NCBI GenBank assembly: GCA_947561715.1
Contig: OX387197.1
Span: forward strand, 8,181,001 to 8,245,000
Direction of reading: 5' to 3'
DNA: 64,000 nucleotides
DNA from: Ascidia mentula
Taxonomy: Eukaryota > Chordata > Ascidiacea > Phlebobranchia > Ascidiidae
The translations under genes were made by a program, and so were the position numbers. Under the pieces are notes generated by a model, which saw only the letters and a program-made list of their open reading frames with translations, had not been told where the DNA came from and made no database searches. Positions 1 through 13,200 of the stretch are shown piece after piece. Every line of letters begins with the position of its first letter. Within the stretch, counting starts at the first letter, position 1.

Positions 1-869
1 TAGGATGACGCATAAGTGTATCGTGGCAAGGCACGATGGAACCACTGCGAACCTGGCGATCTTATTCTCGTATTAATAGGTTCACTGACTTTGCATACAA
101 GCTGCATCAGCGCCAATTTTTCATGACATGTCAAAGCGAGATATGAAAAATTTAATCTATCGGTGAAGTTCAAACCCTCCGACCAAGGTTAATGAGGACA
201 ACTACTCTACCAATTGAAATAGGGGATATGGACGTTTAGGAGTCGAAAAATAGGCATTCGTAGTGCCTGCCTATTTCTCATGTAAACATGTTACATTCCC
301 AATTTACTTGTTTCACACCCACGTTAACTATTAAAAACCTATCGGGTTCAAAGAAAACGTAACTGAATCGCGGGACAACACACGTGTTTATTTAGTATTT
401 TCCGCGACTAGCGTTGAAAATGTGTTTGTTATTATTACACGTAACTTGCACCGATACACAATAAGTTGAATAATACACAAGTCCGGCGGTTTCCTGGCAT
501 TGCTTTTGAACTAGGTTTAGAATACCTGTTTCACATGCGCCCAATTTCAAGGGTCTTCCTCGTCAATCGCTAGAGGCATCATTATCCGCTTAACGATCGG
601 TTGCCACCCTACTTTGACAGCCAATATGTCGTGGAGGAGGGCTGCACACTCGTAAGACGAATTACAACTGTCCCTGAGTTACGATTACGACCCAAAGATT
701 ACCACGGGTGACAGTTATTTCAACGAACATAAATCCATAAACTTGACTGTGCAAACCAAGGGTCAATAAATACCCATAATCTTTACAGCGACTTGTTTCG
801 AACATAATTTACTGATATAAAAATATTTAGAAGATTCTACTTCTTCTTTGGGGGTTGTTAACGAATGTG

Positions 870-880
870 TATATAAGCAG
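870..880 (+). promoter_or_regulatory. TATA-like core promoter, distal
   Basis: The sequence GTATATAAGCAG matches a TATA box. CCCAACACTTG follows within 20 bases. It lies about 1.25 kb upstream of the first TSR gene. Which transcript it would drive is unknown. Confidence 0.35.
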
Positions 881-1399
881 CTGTACCCAACACTTGAACA
901 TCAAGCAAGTTGAGATACAGAGTACATGTATCCTATTTCGCAAAGGATGCGTACAAGTTTGTATGGCAAGCGCCGAGGCGGGTATTTTAAAAGAAAAGTT
1001 TTTCGACGCAACCGCATTTTTCTTGCGTCGAGACATTGAGGGAATCTTTAAATAATCCAATTATAATGTAATATTTTATTTACTCGAATGATAATTCACG
1101 TAAGGTCAACCAGAGGTTCAAACCACACCGCCTTCCAAACGCGACAGGTCAATTGCTTTGTAGATGTCAGCGTATCGAATTCAAAAGGTGAGAAGTGAGT
1201 GGGAATTGCTTATTCGCTTTTAATTGAAATTACCCGTGGAAAACAAATTGACAGGCGTGTACGTGACAAGCGTTGTCTCCGGCAAACAAATGCGACTAGC
1301 GGTAGCAGTTTACCAAGTGTCATTACTGTTTAGAAGGCGTGTTTATTGCGACAATCAAACATGTTGCAAAAAACGTCCTGTCAGCATCCGAAGAGCGCA

Positions 1400-1411
1400 T
1401 ATATATATAAG
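1400..1411 (+). promoter_or_regulatory. TATA-like core promoter, proximal
   Basis: An (AT)n run ending TATATAAG is followed directly by CCCAACACCCTGACTTG. It resembles the motif near 870 and lies about 720 bases before the ATG at 2122. Together with a donor near 1535 and an acceptor at 2098 it could start a leader exon for the TSR gene. That is inference. Confidence 0.4.
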
Positions 1412-2121
1412 CCCAACACCCTGACTTGTTCAATGTAAGCAATTTTATGTGTTGGCCTCAGTTGTTTGGGTTAGTGCGTGCAGGTTCGAAAGAGAATTCA
1501 TTTTGGTGACTAGAACTGGCGTAGGCGACAACTAAGGTAACTACTATGCGAAATTTAAAATAGGGTCCTATTGAAGAAACATGTAATTTGCGCCTAACAC
1601 TAACTAATTCGCTGCTGGACTTTGATCACGCACGAAAAAAAAATTAATTGGTCATTAGTTAGCCGGATAATTCATATGTGCGGTGTTATTTCCTCGCCCA
1701 GGTAACGAGGAACTTACACCGAAAAAACAAGTTTTTTTATCGGTTATTCACTATTTTGTTAACTTTAACTGTGTATGGCAATTGCTCAGATAAATACTGC
1801 TAACTTTTTTGACATTAACGTGACCTGGCCAGCAACAACGTTTCAAAATACGGTTTTAATTTTTGAAAATGGCGTTAGGGTATTGTATCAATAATCCTAC
1901 AGGATAATTTTTGAAAGCGCGTGGCCCAGGGGCAAATATTTGGATTGACACGAAAAGGAACAGACATGTTAGCCGGAAGCGTAGGGTGTGTATTAGCCGT
2001 CGGCTGTGATGCTGTTGACTTCGCAAGTCACTGCTAAGAAATTAAAAACGAACTTAAAATATCATCTCCTTCCAATTCTTACCCTTTGGTTTTCGCAGTT
2101 AGCATAGATCTTGTAGGTACT

Positions 2122-5100
2122 ATGCGTTGCCCTTCAGTTTTGTTGTGGGCCGTAGCTGCTCTGGCAGTTGCTATTACTTTGGCCGAAGAAACTCCCAATG
2201 CCACCCAGAATGACCTTCCACGGGTTGAAAATGTTACGGACTTCATTCGCGAACAACAACTCAGGGAGAACATAAGACGTAAGTTTAACTGACATTGAGG
2301 GCGAAAAACAATTGTCAAATTACTCAAAAAATACAAATTTTTACATTTTTTTTTGAAGGTCTGGCATGCGACTCCGAAGGCGACTCCAACAGAGGATTCG
2401 AGAAGCCTGTTCACTGCATCAAAGGCGAAACGATCGATCAATACAAGTGTGGACAGAAAGGCTGTTGCTACAGCAAGAACGAAGAGGTAAAGTATATTCG
2501 AAATTGCGTTCAGTAGCATTTGTGAAGCATGTTGTAACGTGTCAAAACATTCAGACTGGCGAGGAAACTTGCATGAAAGCACAGAAAGAGGAGTACATCT
2601 TGGTCATGCTCGAGGAAGTCTACGAAAACGACCCGGAAAGTGACAACTTCCGCAAACAAACAACGTTTAACTCCGCCGTGCTTGCTTGCTTTCTTACTGG
2701 ACGCCGCAACTGTGGATGTAAGTTACTGCCCCGAACCCAGTTATTTCGGCAGAAATTTTTTTGCTTAATTGGTCGTACTTAACGCAGTTAATAATTTTTT
2801 ATCTTATTCGGAATTTGTGCAGTTTTCTTACCCTCACAAAGGCCTTACACTGTTCCTCCCACGCCTGCCACTGATCTCGGTCGTAAGTTTCATGAGTGAA
2901 AAGGGGATTGTTTGCATGTTATCGTGTTCTCGGTGCCGAGTGCATTTTTTTCGATTTTCCGCGCCTGCAAGCATTTGGGCCGTGAAATTTGAAATCCACT
3001 GATTTTAGTAGTGATAATTTTGTAGATGGAGTAAAAAAGTACACCAACTTGACCGTTATAAAAAAATGTTTTTTGAAAAAAATATTTTTTCGTTTAAAAA
3101 CAGCAACACTCAGTTACTTTAAGCGTTTGGTTGGTGAAATTGTTGATATAAGTTTGGGTTTGGAGTTTTGGTGTCTTATCCTCAAGTGTGAAACAGAAAC
3201 CACCACATTTTGTGTTCACAAATGCAGAATGCTTCTGGTTGCCATGGAGCGGTTGGAGCTCTTGCGAAGGTGTCTGTGGAACTCGTTTGCAAACTAAACG
3301 TCGTCGATGCCAGGGATGCGTTCCGGGAACAGGTTCCTGCCAAGGACCAACCGTCGACCACAAGTGAGAACAAAATCCACAGTCGTTTTTGTTGTGAAAC
3401 AAGTTGTTAGAAAGCTAATATTATTTGTTTATCAGGTCTTGTGCCTCACAAGTTGGAATGTCTTGCGGCTACTGGAGTGGTTGGGGCGAGTACAATCAAT
3501 GCAGCAGTACGTGCGGAATCGGACAACGCATGCGTACAAGACGCTGTCTTGGGGGCCAAGTCGGACAAAATGGTAACGTGCATTTTTCAAATTACTTATT
3601 TCTTGTAAATAACAGACAATGTGATTAATGAATAAAAAAGTGGATCAGACAATTTATGAATAAGTTCTCTTCCGGCCGGGCCTAATATACGATGTGTTCA
3701 CTTCCAGGTTGCACCGGCGCAGAGAGCGAGTCGACAATGTGCAACACGGGAATGGGCAACAGTGGTACCTACATGTCCTGGGGTCAGTGGAGTGCATGTC
3801 CTGTATCTTGCGGTGGAGATATGCAAACACGCACCAGGGTATGGGATCCGACGAACCTTTAAACTAGTAGCAATATAAATTCTATCCCATTGTTTTTCAA
3901 CTTGTAGAGACACACTTGCATGCAAGACGACATGGAATCAAGACCTTGCGGAACATCACAATGCTGCGGTAAATACCCGTGGTCCTCCTGGACGCCCTGC
4001 AGCGCAACATGCAACATTGTTCGTGCAATAATATTTTTATTATTTTCAAGGAAGAATATTTTTTACCGGAATGCTTACTTTTGCAGGGTACCCGTACACG
4101 CAAACGTTCTGACATTTGTGAAGCCATACAAGATGAAGTAGAAACCGGATCGTGCAACATGGGTACGTTTTCATGGTCTTGTCATAACATAGGAAAATAA
4201 ATAATAAAGTACTACTTTCTCAATAATTTGCTCGCAAACAGGCCCGGGAAATTACGGCGACTGGTCACCTTGGAGCGCATGCAGCAAATCTTGCCCTGGC
4301 GGCATCCAGACTCGGGAGAGAAGCCATTCATGTAAGCCTGTTGAGGTTGTTTCAAAATCCTGCGGCTTTGAGGGAACATGGTCACAATGGTGAGCCAATA
4401 TCTTAAATGCTCAACATTCACAAAAACAAAAATTTCCAACGAATTTTCGCAGGTCTGGATATACCGGCTGCAGTTCCACTTGCCCAGGTGGTGTGATGAC
4501 ACGAACACGCTCTCATACCTGTACCAGTGAGAAACAAATGGACTCTACCTCATGTGGTCTGGAGGGTGATTTTGGTAACTGGGGCTCTTGGGGTTCCTGC
4601 AGCAGCACCTGCTCTGGTATCAGAAGCAGAAATCGCTTCCATTCATGCAACAAGCCCACCCAGGCTGATACCCAGACTTGCGGCGGTGGAGGTAAGCAGA
4701 TTATATTACTGTGGGGAACTTGTTAAGGTCAGCAGTTACGTTGTTGTTAACAAATAGGATACTTTGGCGAATGGAGCGCATGGTCGTCTTGCACACAGAC
4801 ATGTTTCGGCGGAATGCAAACACGTCACCAAGTACATAACTGCAACGGACAACGCAGAGTAAGTTGCCAAATTTTCAATGTCTATGAGACAAACCATAGT
4901 TTTGCATAAGACGCTGCTAAATGAATAAATCTTATGCTATGATAGGCTGAAAACCAAACATGTGGAAACGCTGGAAGCTGGGGAGAATATTCGTCGTGGT
5001 CCCTTTGTACTCGCACTTGCGGAGGAGGAGAGAGATACCGCACCCGTGTCCATTCGTGCCGTAAGTCTGCAACAAATGAGAATAACACACTTTATTTGTG

Positions 5101-8100
5101 ATTTTTTATCTTTAAACGTTTATCACAACTATGCAGCAAATACCCTTTTGCGCGACGAAAGTTCAACCGAGCGCATCACCGAACCGTGCAATACACAGAT
5201 GTGCTGCAATTATGGTGACTGGGGTTTGTGGTCACCTTGTTCCCAGTCGTGCAACAGAGGCATGACCGAACGATTTAGGTACAACAACTGCCCTGACATG
5301 CAACCTCTTCGAATGGAACAGGTAAGTCACAGCTTCAGTACACGCAGCATGCCAAACTAAGCTAATTTATTACTGTAGGCATGCACGATAAGCACTGGAG
5401 TATGGATGATGTGGGAGAACTGGGGAGCTTGCAGCAAACTGTGCCCAGGTGGAAGACGTACCCGAGTACGCGGCAACACCTGTAGCGATAAAAAACAGTC
5501 CCAGACCCAATTTTGTGGCCAAGATCAAGGATTTTCGGCCTGGTCCACATGGGGCGTATGCACCAGAACTTGCGGAGGAGGATTCCAGTCGCGTCAGCGC
5601 TCACCTATTTGCCCACCATCCACCCCAGAACTTGAGACCCGGTAAAATTCCCGTTTCCGCCGTTTAATTTCTATATTTCACAATCGTAAATTGTGGAAAT
5701 CGTATAAAGTAATCTTTCAATTGAATGTTGCTGTGTAGAGCTTGCAACACCTTCCCTGGTGCATACCTTGAGCCCGATTCTTGGTCAAGCTGCTCTCGCA
5801 CATGTCCCGGAGGTATGCGCCGACGCGTCGTCCGCCATTCGTGCAACCTTCCTGCTAAAGTCGAAACCGAGCAGTGTGGCGGCCCAGGCGTGTATCTGGA
5901 CTTTGGACCGTGGAGCACATGCAGTTCAACATGCACCGGGACGAGGGTATGATCAAAACGCGATATATTGTTATGTTGGAACGCAGTTTAACGTGGAGCC
6001 TGTTGCATTATAGAGACGCGTCCAAATGCACCAGTGTGGAATGGCACCAAATATGGAAACACAGACGTGCGGCAATGGTGGGGCTTATAGACAATGGGTT
6101 GCGTGGGGAGCCTGCTCACAACTTTGTGCTGGAGGTATGTTATCGAATACTGTTTGGTACATCATTTCACCAGAAACGTTCATGTAACTAATTTTTTACT
6201 TGTATATCAGGCACTCGCTCCCGTAGACGATTTCATTCATGTCAGGGAACTCCAGATGTTGAGTCTACCCCTTGCGGCAGAGAACCGTTCTACGGACAAT
6301 GGACACTGTGGGGTGCTTGCTCGGCAACATGCGACGGTGGAGTACAAAAGAGAAGACGTGAAGGATATTGCGGGGCTGAAAAGAACGAAGAGGTTTTTAT
6401 ATTTACTGGTCTGACTACTTTTAAATACATAGAAATAATAAAACGCTTCACCTTCGTTCGCAAATCTCACGGCGGTTGTCGTTTTGTGTTGTTTAAAATC
6501 TTTTTTTTTTCAGTCTCGTCCATGTGCGACCAAAATCTGTTGCACCATCCAGCCATGGCAGCCATGGAGCGCTTGCTCGGCAACTTGCTTTACTGGACAA
6601 CAACAACGTGTGCGTTATAGCAGATGCTCCCCAGACACTCCTGTCAACACTCAAGTGCGATATTGCAATGCTGGAAGTAAGAAATATGATTACCCCTGTC
6701 AGTGCAAAGCAAAACCCAAACATTAAATTAAATACGTTTTTGAAGACGGTTTTACTAGCGAGTGGACAGCGTGGTCGGTTTGCTCCAAGTCGTGTGATCG
6801 CGGCGTGCAAACCAGAAGTCGAACCAATACTTGCCAAGATCTTGCTCCCCAATCACGCGTTTGCGCCACCCAGCGTTGTCCTTACTGGTCCAGTTGGGCA
6901 ACATGGTCACAATGCTCGCAATCGTGCTTTGAAGGTAACCTTACGCATGTCATCAGTATAATATTCACGTACCCGAGAGGGAACCTGGACACCAAGTCCT
7001 GGTATATAGTCTTGTAAGAAACGTGTTTTTTTGCACAGGAACAAAATCCCGCGAGAGGTCTTGCGTTTTGGGACAAGCAGGACAAATGGGCTGCATGGGA
7101 GACACAATCGAAATGCTGCCCTGCTCGCTTGGAGTCGGTGCATGGGTACAGTGGACAAGTTGGACACAATGCAGCGCTACATGTGGCGGTGGATTTAGGA
7201 GCCGCACCAGGGATCACACGTGCGGAGCACCAGAGGAACAATCAGAAGCCTGCAACACTTTCCTCGGTAAACTTTTTTGGAGAAAAATTAATCCGTGCAA
7301 CTTTTAATAACCAAACGTTTTCCATAGGGGACTACGGCCAGTGGGCAATGTGGAGTGTCTGCTCTCAGACCTGCGCTGGAGGATTCCGCACCAAAAAGAG
7401 AGTGCATAGTTGCACAGGAGACGTCGACGAATACACTGAGACTTGCAACACAAATAGTGGTGCTTGGATGAACTGGGGAGTCTGGTCACCTTGCAGCCAA
7501 ACATGCGGGGGTGGAACTTACACTAGGGTAAATTTTGCTTCATTGCCGCCATTTATATATGCGCTGTACAGGCCGATTGGATAACTTGTTTCTTATGACG
7601 TTATGAAACCAATGCGGGATATTAATTGCAGACGAGGTCGCACACATGTGGCTTGGGTACCCAAATTGACACGGGATCGTGCAACACGTTCCTGGGCGAC
7701 TATACTGCGTGGAGTAACTGGCAAAGATGTAGTGCTACCTGCGGAGGCGGAGTCAGGGCAAGAACCAGATCCCACTCTTGTGGATTGGCCGACGACGCAG
7801 ACACAGACGTAAAATATTACCTCTAAGTTTTTAGCTTGTGTATTTACATTGGCCAAAACTATACATCACTATATTTCAGAGCTGCAACACTAACTTGTGC
7901 CCATACTGGTCTGGGTGGACTGCCTGGAGTGAATGCAGCACAAGCTGTGGCACCGGAAGACGGATGCGAAACCGCCAATGCCAAGGTGGAATGCCAGGTC
8001 GTGATGGCTGCCAGGGTGACAGCTATGAACAAGTCGAATGTAACCCCGGGGATGGATACTTCAATGAATGGACGCCATTTGGCCCGTGCTCCAAGACCTG

Positions 8101-9227
8101 CAAAGGCGGACAACAAACCAGGTAAGCTTTCATTTATCAGAGTTTTTCAGCAAACCGTTCGCATCCAAAATATTTCTTTTGTTTAAAACTTGGCATTTAC
8201 AGAACTCGCACGCACACCTGCAAAAGACCCGAATTCGAATCCTTGGCGTGCAATACGCATAGCGGTGATTGGAGTGCATGGTCATCATGGTCTGAGTGCA
8301 CAGCGACGTGCGGAACCGGCCGAATGTTTAGAAAGCGTACTCATAACTGTGGTGAGCAAGATGAGGGGGAAAGCATCGAGTGCAATGTGAATCCTGGTTA
8401 CTGGGAAGAGTGGGCACAGTGGTCGACTTGCTCGGCTACCTGTGGAGGTGGACGTCAGACCAGGCAACGAAGACATACTTGTACAAGTCAGGTTGAAAGT
8501 GACCAACAGAACTGCGGTTCAAATCCTTGTGCCATTTGGGGTGGTTGGACTAACTGGGGAGATTGCAGCGCAACTTGCGGCGAAGGCACAACGGTGGGTT
8601 CTATAAGCGTCTTCATTTTCCATGTTTGCATTACTCATCAATTACAACGGCATTTTTTTAGAAACGTACACGATTGTGTTATGGTGGCAAACCTGGCGAG
8701 GGTCTTTGTACAACTACCTACAAGGGAGCCGACGAAATAAAATCTTGCAACGCAGGTATTGTAGTGTTTACAAACTGTGTAACATAGTCTCTATGTAAAC
8801 ATGATCTCCATGTAAACAATACGTCACGTGATATAAGATATATAGAATATATTCGCCTGGTTGTAATGTTTCGGTCATTACATTTCTATTTGTGTTTAGG
8901 TATGTGTTGTTCATTTGAATGGAGCGGATGGAGTGTCTGCTGCCGAGATTCAGTCAACATGGGCATGCAGCTTCGACTCCGTGGAAATAGGTGCAGCAAC
9001 TTGTGGATGAATGTAACTCGAAGCTGCCCGAACGATCAGACAATCAGTGATCTTTCTTGGTAAGTTACGAACAATATTGGTACCTAATTCTCGGTCAGGT
9101 TGGTTGAGAACATCTGTTAACCAAGGTATGTTTTTTTCTCAGTTTCGACTATGGTGCCATATTCGAACGATCTGACTTGAACCCAGCGTACAGACGGCGC
9201 AGACGATCAGTAGAGATTGAAATGTAA
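2122..9227 (+). CDS. Secreted trefoil-like/28-TSR protein, copy A
   Basis: Multi-exon gene for a large secreted protein. Exon 1 (2122-2278) encodes a signal peptide (MRCPSVLLWAVAALAVAITLA). Exons 2359-2486 and 2555-2717 encode a trefoil-like module with spacing C-x15-C-x10-C-x4-CC-x11-C. Exon 2823-2882 is a Pro-rich linker. From 3228 on I count 28 thrombospondin type-1 repeats with WxxWxxC..C cores, starting near 3237, 3465, 3770, 3965, 4250, 4370, 4567, 4760, 4975, 5210, 5400, 5530, 5760, 5890, 6080, 6290, 6550, 6740, 6885, 7135, 7330, 7460, 7697, 7900, 8055, 8265, 8397 and 8533. A distinct module (CCSFEWSGWSVCC, 8901-9060) and a basic tail (RRRRRSVEIEM, stop 9225-9227) close it. TSRs are extracellular, often C-mannosylated and O-fucosylated, as in properdin and SCO-spondin. 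No other SCO-spondin domains are present. Function unknown. Some internal exon ends are approximate. Confidence 0.85.
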
Positions 9228-10204
9228 ACATACCCAAAACGACTGTGATTTTCAACACGTCTATATTGCAAATATCATCAACATATCACATTTGACTTTG
9301 TGCTTTAAATTTTATAATGCCAGTTTGTATCTTGCTTGAACAACACACCTGCATGGAGAACAATGAACGATAACTACAAATATTAAATACGCATTTGCTT
9401 TTGTTTCACCGACTTTCATTAGCCTTGCTTGCCGTTTTCTTTAGTAGGTGTTTGTATCTGTGTGCATTTATACATTTTTATTCGTATGCCTTTATGTTAC
9501 AAAAATATATACTTTATGTTTTGAACCTTGTGTGAGATACTGAGGAAAGGTAGTCGCCCAATGATACGAAAACATCATCAATAGCCAGCAAACATCGTCT
9601 TTCTAATGCAATTGCTCGTCGATAGATTGTTGTTGAAAGAGATAAATATTTTCGAACTCTCATCGATTTAGAAAGCATGCAAGTGTACCAACTAAATGCC
9701 AATGGCAGAGTTATGATGTAAAGGTTACTATGTCAGCCCTACACAGTCCCTAAAAAGTCCATAAACAAAATTGGCTGTGCCGTTCATAAGCGCCGTGCAA
9801 GTAGAAAATGACGCACGAAAAACGTGGGAGAAGTTTTTGACCACACCAAGTAGGCACGGCCGATTATTGCTGTAGGGCAAGTCAGGAAGATGGTGGTGCT
9901 AGTCATATAGCAGGGAAAATAACAGGATTATAGCTCAGTTCGTTGCTGATACAAGTATACCACGGTCAGGTTTCTGCGCAAAGAGGTGAACAACGCACTC
10001 ATAAATATAGATATGACTCAAATAACCGGTGAAAATAAATTTGGTGCAATGGTACAAAGATAGCTAAAACGCAGCTACATAGCAGGGGAGTGTTGACAAT
10101 ATCTTACTGTACTAATCTCAATTTACATGAGTATTAGAGTCAAACATAAGCTAGTCTGCTCAAAAGTAAAACTCGTATTGGTTTCAGATTCTAGCGATTA
10201 GGCT
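9228..10204. other. Intergenic between the two TSR paralogues
   Basis: I see no coding evidence here. An acceptor-like TTGGTTTCAG ends at about 10189, 15 bases before the next ATG, suggesting a 5' UTR intron or trans-splice site for copy B. Confidence 0.5.
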
Positions 10205-13200
10205 ATGGCCGGTTCATATTTCGCAATTTCCCTGGCGTTGGCCTTGCTGGCACTTGCTTGCGCTACGACGCCGTCGGCTGAAAATCCTGCAGCTTTGACA
10301 ACGGAATCACCCAAGATTTTCGGCGGATACGATTTGGATGAATTAATTTTGTTCCAGCAGCTTTTCGACAGCGGACGACGTAAGTTAGAAAACTGTTTCA
10401 TTAGCACTGTTGATCCATAAGGATTTGTTTTATGTAATTCGGTCAGGATTCGTATGCGCTGCGGAAGGTGACACCGATAAAGGATTTGTAACACCGTCAC
10501 CCTGCAAGTTTCATGACACTAATATAACCGAGGAAACTTGTAAACTGAGAGGATGCTGCTACAGCATCAACGAAGAGGTAAATTGTTGCTGTGAAAATTA
10601 CAGGCACAGTAAGAAATGAACCAAGTGACAAATTGTGTTTCGATTCAGAGTTTCTTGTAAACTTTCGTTTCATTTGTTCATTTGTTCCTTTGTTTTTATT
10701 TACCAGTCTCTCATTGCGACGTGCACCAAGCCACAAGAAAACGATTATGTGTTGGCAATGTTGGACGAAATGGTTGAAGAGTTACCCGGGAATAGTAATA
10801 AAAAACAAGGAATTAACATTAATGACATTGTCGCCTGCATCACAACGGGTCGAACCGATTGCGCTGGTGTGTAGAGAGATTCGTCACATAAAGTTATTTT
10901 CTGCATAACATTATTACTACAAAATATACGTTATTATATTATAAAGAAATTGTAACGACGATACCGCAAATGTGTGTTAGGTTAATTTTGCAATTGTGTA
11001 ATTATTAAGGTTTTTATTCTAGACTTGTCAACACTGCTGGCCCAACTACAAACAACCATCGTAGCTGCTTTGGCTGGAAACGAGTCAGCAACTCAAATTT
11101 TCATTGCTAATAATGGTGCAATCTTGACCCTAGTGGTCGACTTTAACCTGATTACCAACGACCAATTGACCAGTCTTCTGGCTTTGCCAGCGTTTGAGTC
11201 CATCGCCCCTTTATTTTCTGGAAGAATTGTTACCATTGGTCAACCACCACCATTTCCTTTGCCAGCATTTACTCAAGCCCCACCTCCGCCACCCCCAGTC
11301 ACGCAACCTTTGTCGATCCGAGGTGCGCAATGTTCCGTATTTCAATAAATTATTATCGTAGTTACAGTTACTGCTACAAAGTATCCCGACTTTCGCGTGT
11401 GTCCAATTCGGTTAAATGGATGTTTAAGGTTGCTTCTGGTTCCCATGGGGAGGGTGGAGCAGATGCGAGGGCATTTGCGGCGCTGGAGTCCAAACAAGAA
11501 TCCGACGTTGCAATGGATGCGCACCAGGAACTGGTAACTGTCAGGGAGCTTGCAACATCTACAGGTAAATACAAAATCAAAAACGAATTAAAGTTTAACA
11601 ACCAGCAGCAACATCAACCTATATATGCCTATTTTCTTGTTGGCAGGGCTTGTGCGAGTCCGATAGGGATGATCTGCGGGTATTGGAGCGGATGGGGCAG
11701 CTGGGGCTCGTGTAGCGCTTCCTGTGGTGCTGGTCAGTATATCCGCACCAGAACATGTATTGGTGGACAGGTCGGAAGCCCAGGTAAAGTATTTGCAAAA
11801 AATGTAAAAATTGTTCAAGATATGGAAATCCAGGGAACTGCGTCGCATTATTTTTTAGTGGTTCGGCTTAAAAAAACGTTTATTCTGTTGAACATACTAT
11901 GTTGCTGTTTTGCAAAAATTGGAATAAAATTAAAGATTGTGTACACACAATACACAGAATTTTTATAAAAAAGCGCATATCCCGAAAAGAAAAACCTTTT
12001 TGGTTTAGCGGACGTAACGCAGCCAACTAAACCGGCATTTATTCGTGTTGTAGATTAGACATGTTTCAGGGAACAAAGAAACTGGCCCACAGTTCTGTTC
12101 CCGTTAACATGTTTAATTTGTTTAGAACGTTTCGACACAAATTTGTGCCATCGTCAGTTTAAAAAAGGACATGTTTTTTCAGGATGCCTGGGCGAAACCT
12201 CACAAAGTCAAGTGTGTAATGCTGGCGACGGTTTTTACAGGCAATGGGGAGCTTGGTCAGTTTGTCCAGCCTCATGTGGCGGATCTATACAAACCAGAGT
12301 TCGGGTATGTCCCTTGACATTGCCTATAGTTGTATCATATTATCAATATAACAAACTTTTTAGCAACACACCTGCAAAAATGACGAAAGCCAAGGTCGAA
12401 ACTGCGCAACAGTTCGGTGCTGCGGTAAACAACCGTGGAGCGCATGGTCGGGGTGTAGTGTAACCTGTTTTTCGGTAATGAAAAAGGGTTTGTTTGCTGT
12501 TTTAAACACTACGTCAACATGAACTTTAACTTAGGGCTCCAGATCACGATCGCGTTCCGATATATGTACGGACTTGCCAAACGAGGTACAAACAGAAGCA
12601 TGCAACGCAGGTAAAGTTAATATTATTGTAATAGCTGACCTTTGGTCGACTTTCTTAATTTTGAACATATTCTATGTATAGGGGCTGGAAATTACGGTCC
12701 ATGGACACCTTGGGGTGCTTGCAGTTTGACATGTCCCGGTGGAACACAAACCAGAGAAAGAATGCATTCTTGCCGACAAAAAGAAGTTCAGGGGCGAGCT
12801 TGTGGGCTTGTTGGAGACTTTGCAGAGTGGTAAATAAGTATTTTGTCTCTACTATCGCTATATTGTCTCGTATACATTGGGATCACTATCACATAATTAT
12901 AATTTGTATTGTTCTGGTCTGTTTGCTTTTCGCAACGAAGACACGTGTTCGAACAAACACAAACACTTTCTATTGGAAAGAATTTGTGGAGATATTTAAA
13001 CTGATTTGTTGACTTTACGTCAGGTCGCGATTCGGCCCATGCTCTGCAACATGCCCGGGGGGTGTCACCGCCCGAACTAGGGCGCACTCTTGCACCAATA
13101 GCATTCAGCGCGATGTTGAGACTTGTGGACCAGAAGGCGATTACGGTGATTGGGCGTCTTGGGGGCCGTGTTCTAACACTTGCAACGGGGCAAGAACCAG

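Larger units (their letters stand above)
1..2121. other. 5' intergenic region, no confident gene
   Basis: I see no supported coding gene here. Short open frames near 827-1060 and 1224-1424 lack splice or homology support. The region does hold two TATA-like motifs, listed separately, each followed about 10 to 20 bases later by CCCAACAC. A possible non-coding leader exon could run from about 1430 to a donor near 1535 (AAG/GTAACT) and join an acceptor at 2098 (TTCGCAG), 24 bases before the ATG of the first TSR gene. That leader is inferred only from the sites. Confidence 0.5.

Noticed and set aside
827..1060. Overlapping open frames on both strands
   Set aside because: They mirror each other, have no signal or homology, and the + one begins right after a TATA-like motif; a chance open stretch is the simpler view.
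2079..2582. 167-residue frame on the minus strand
   Set aside because: It is the antisense shadow of exons 1-3 of TSR copy A.
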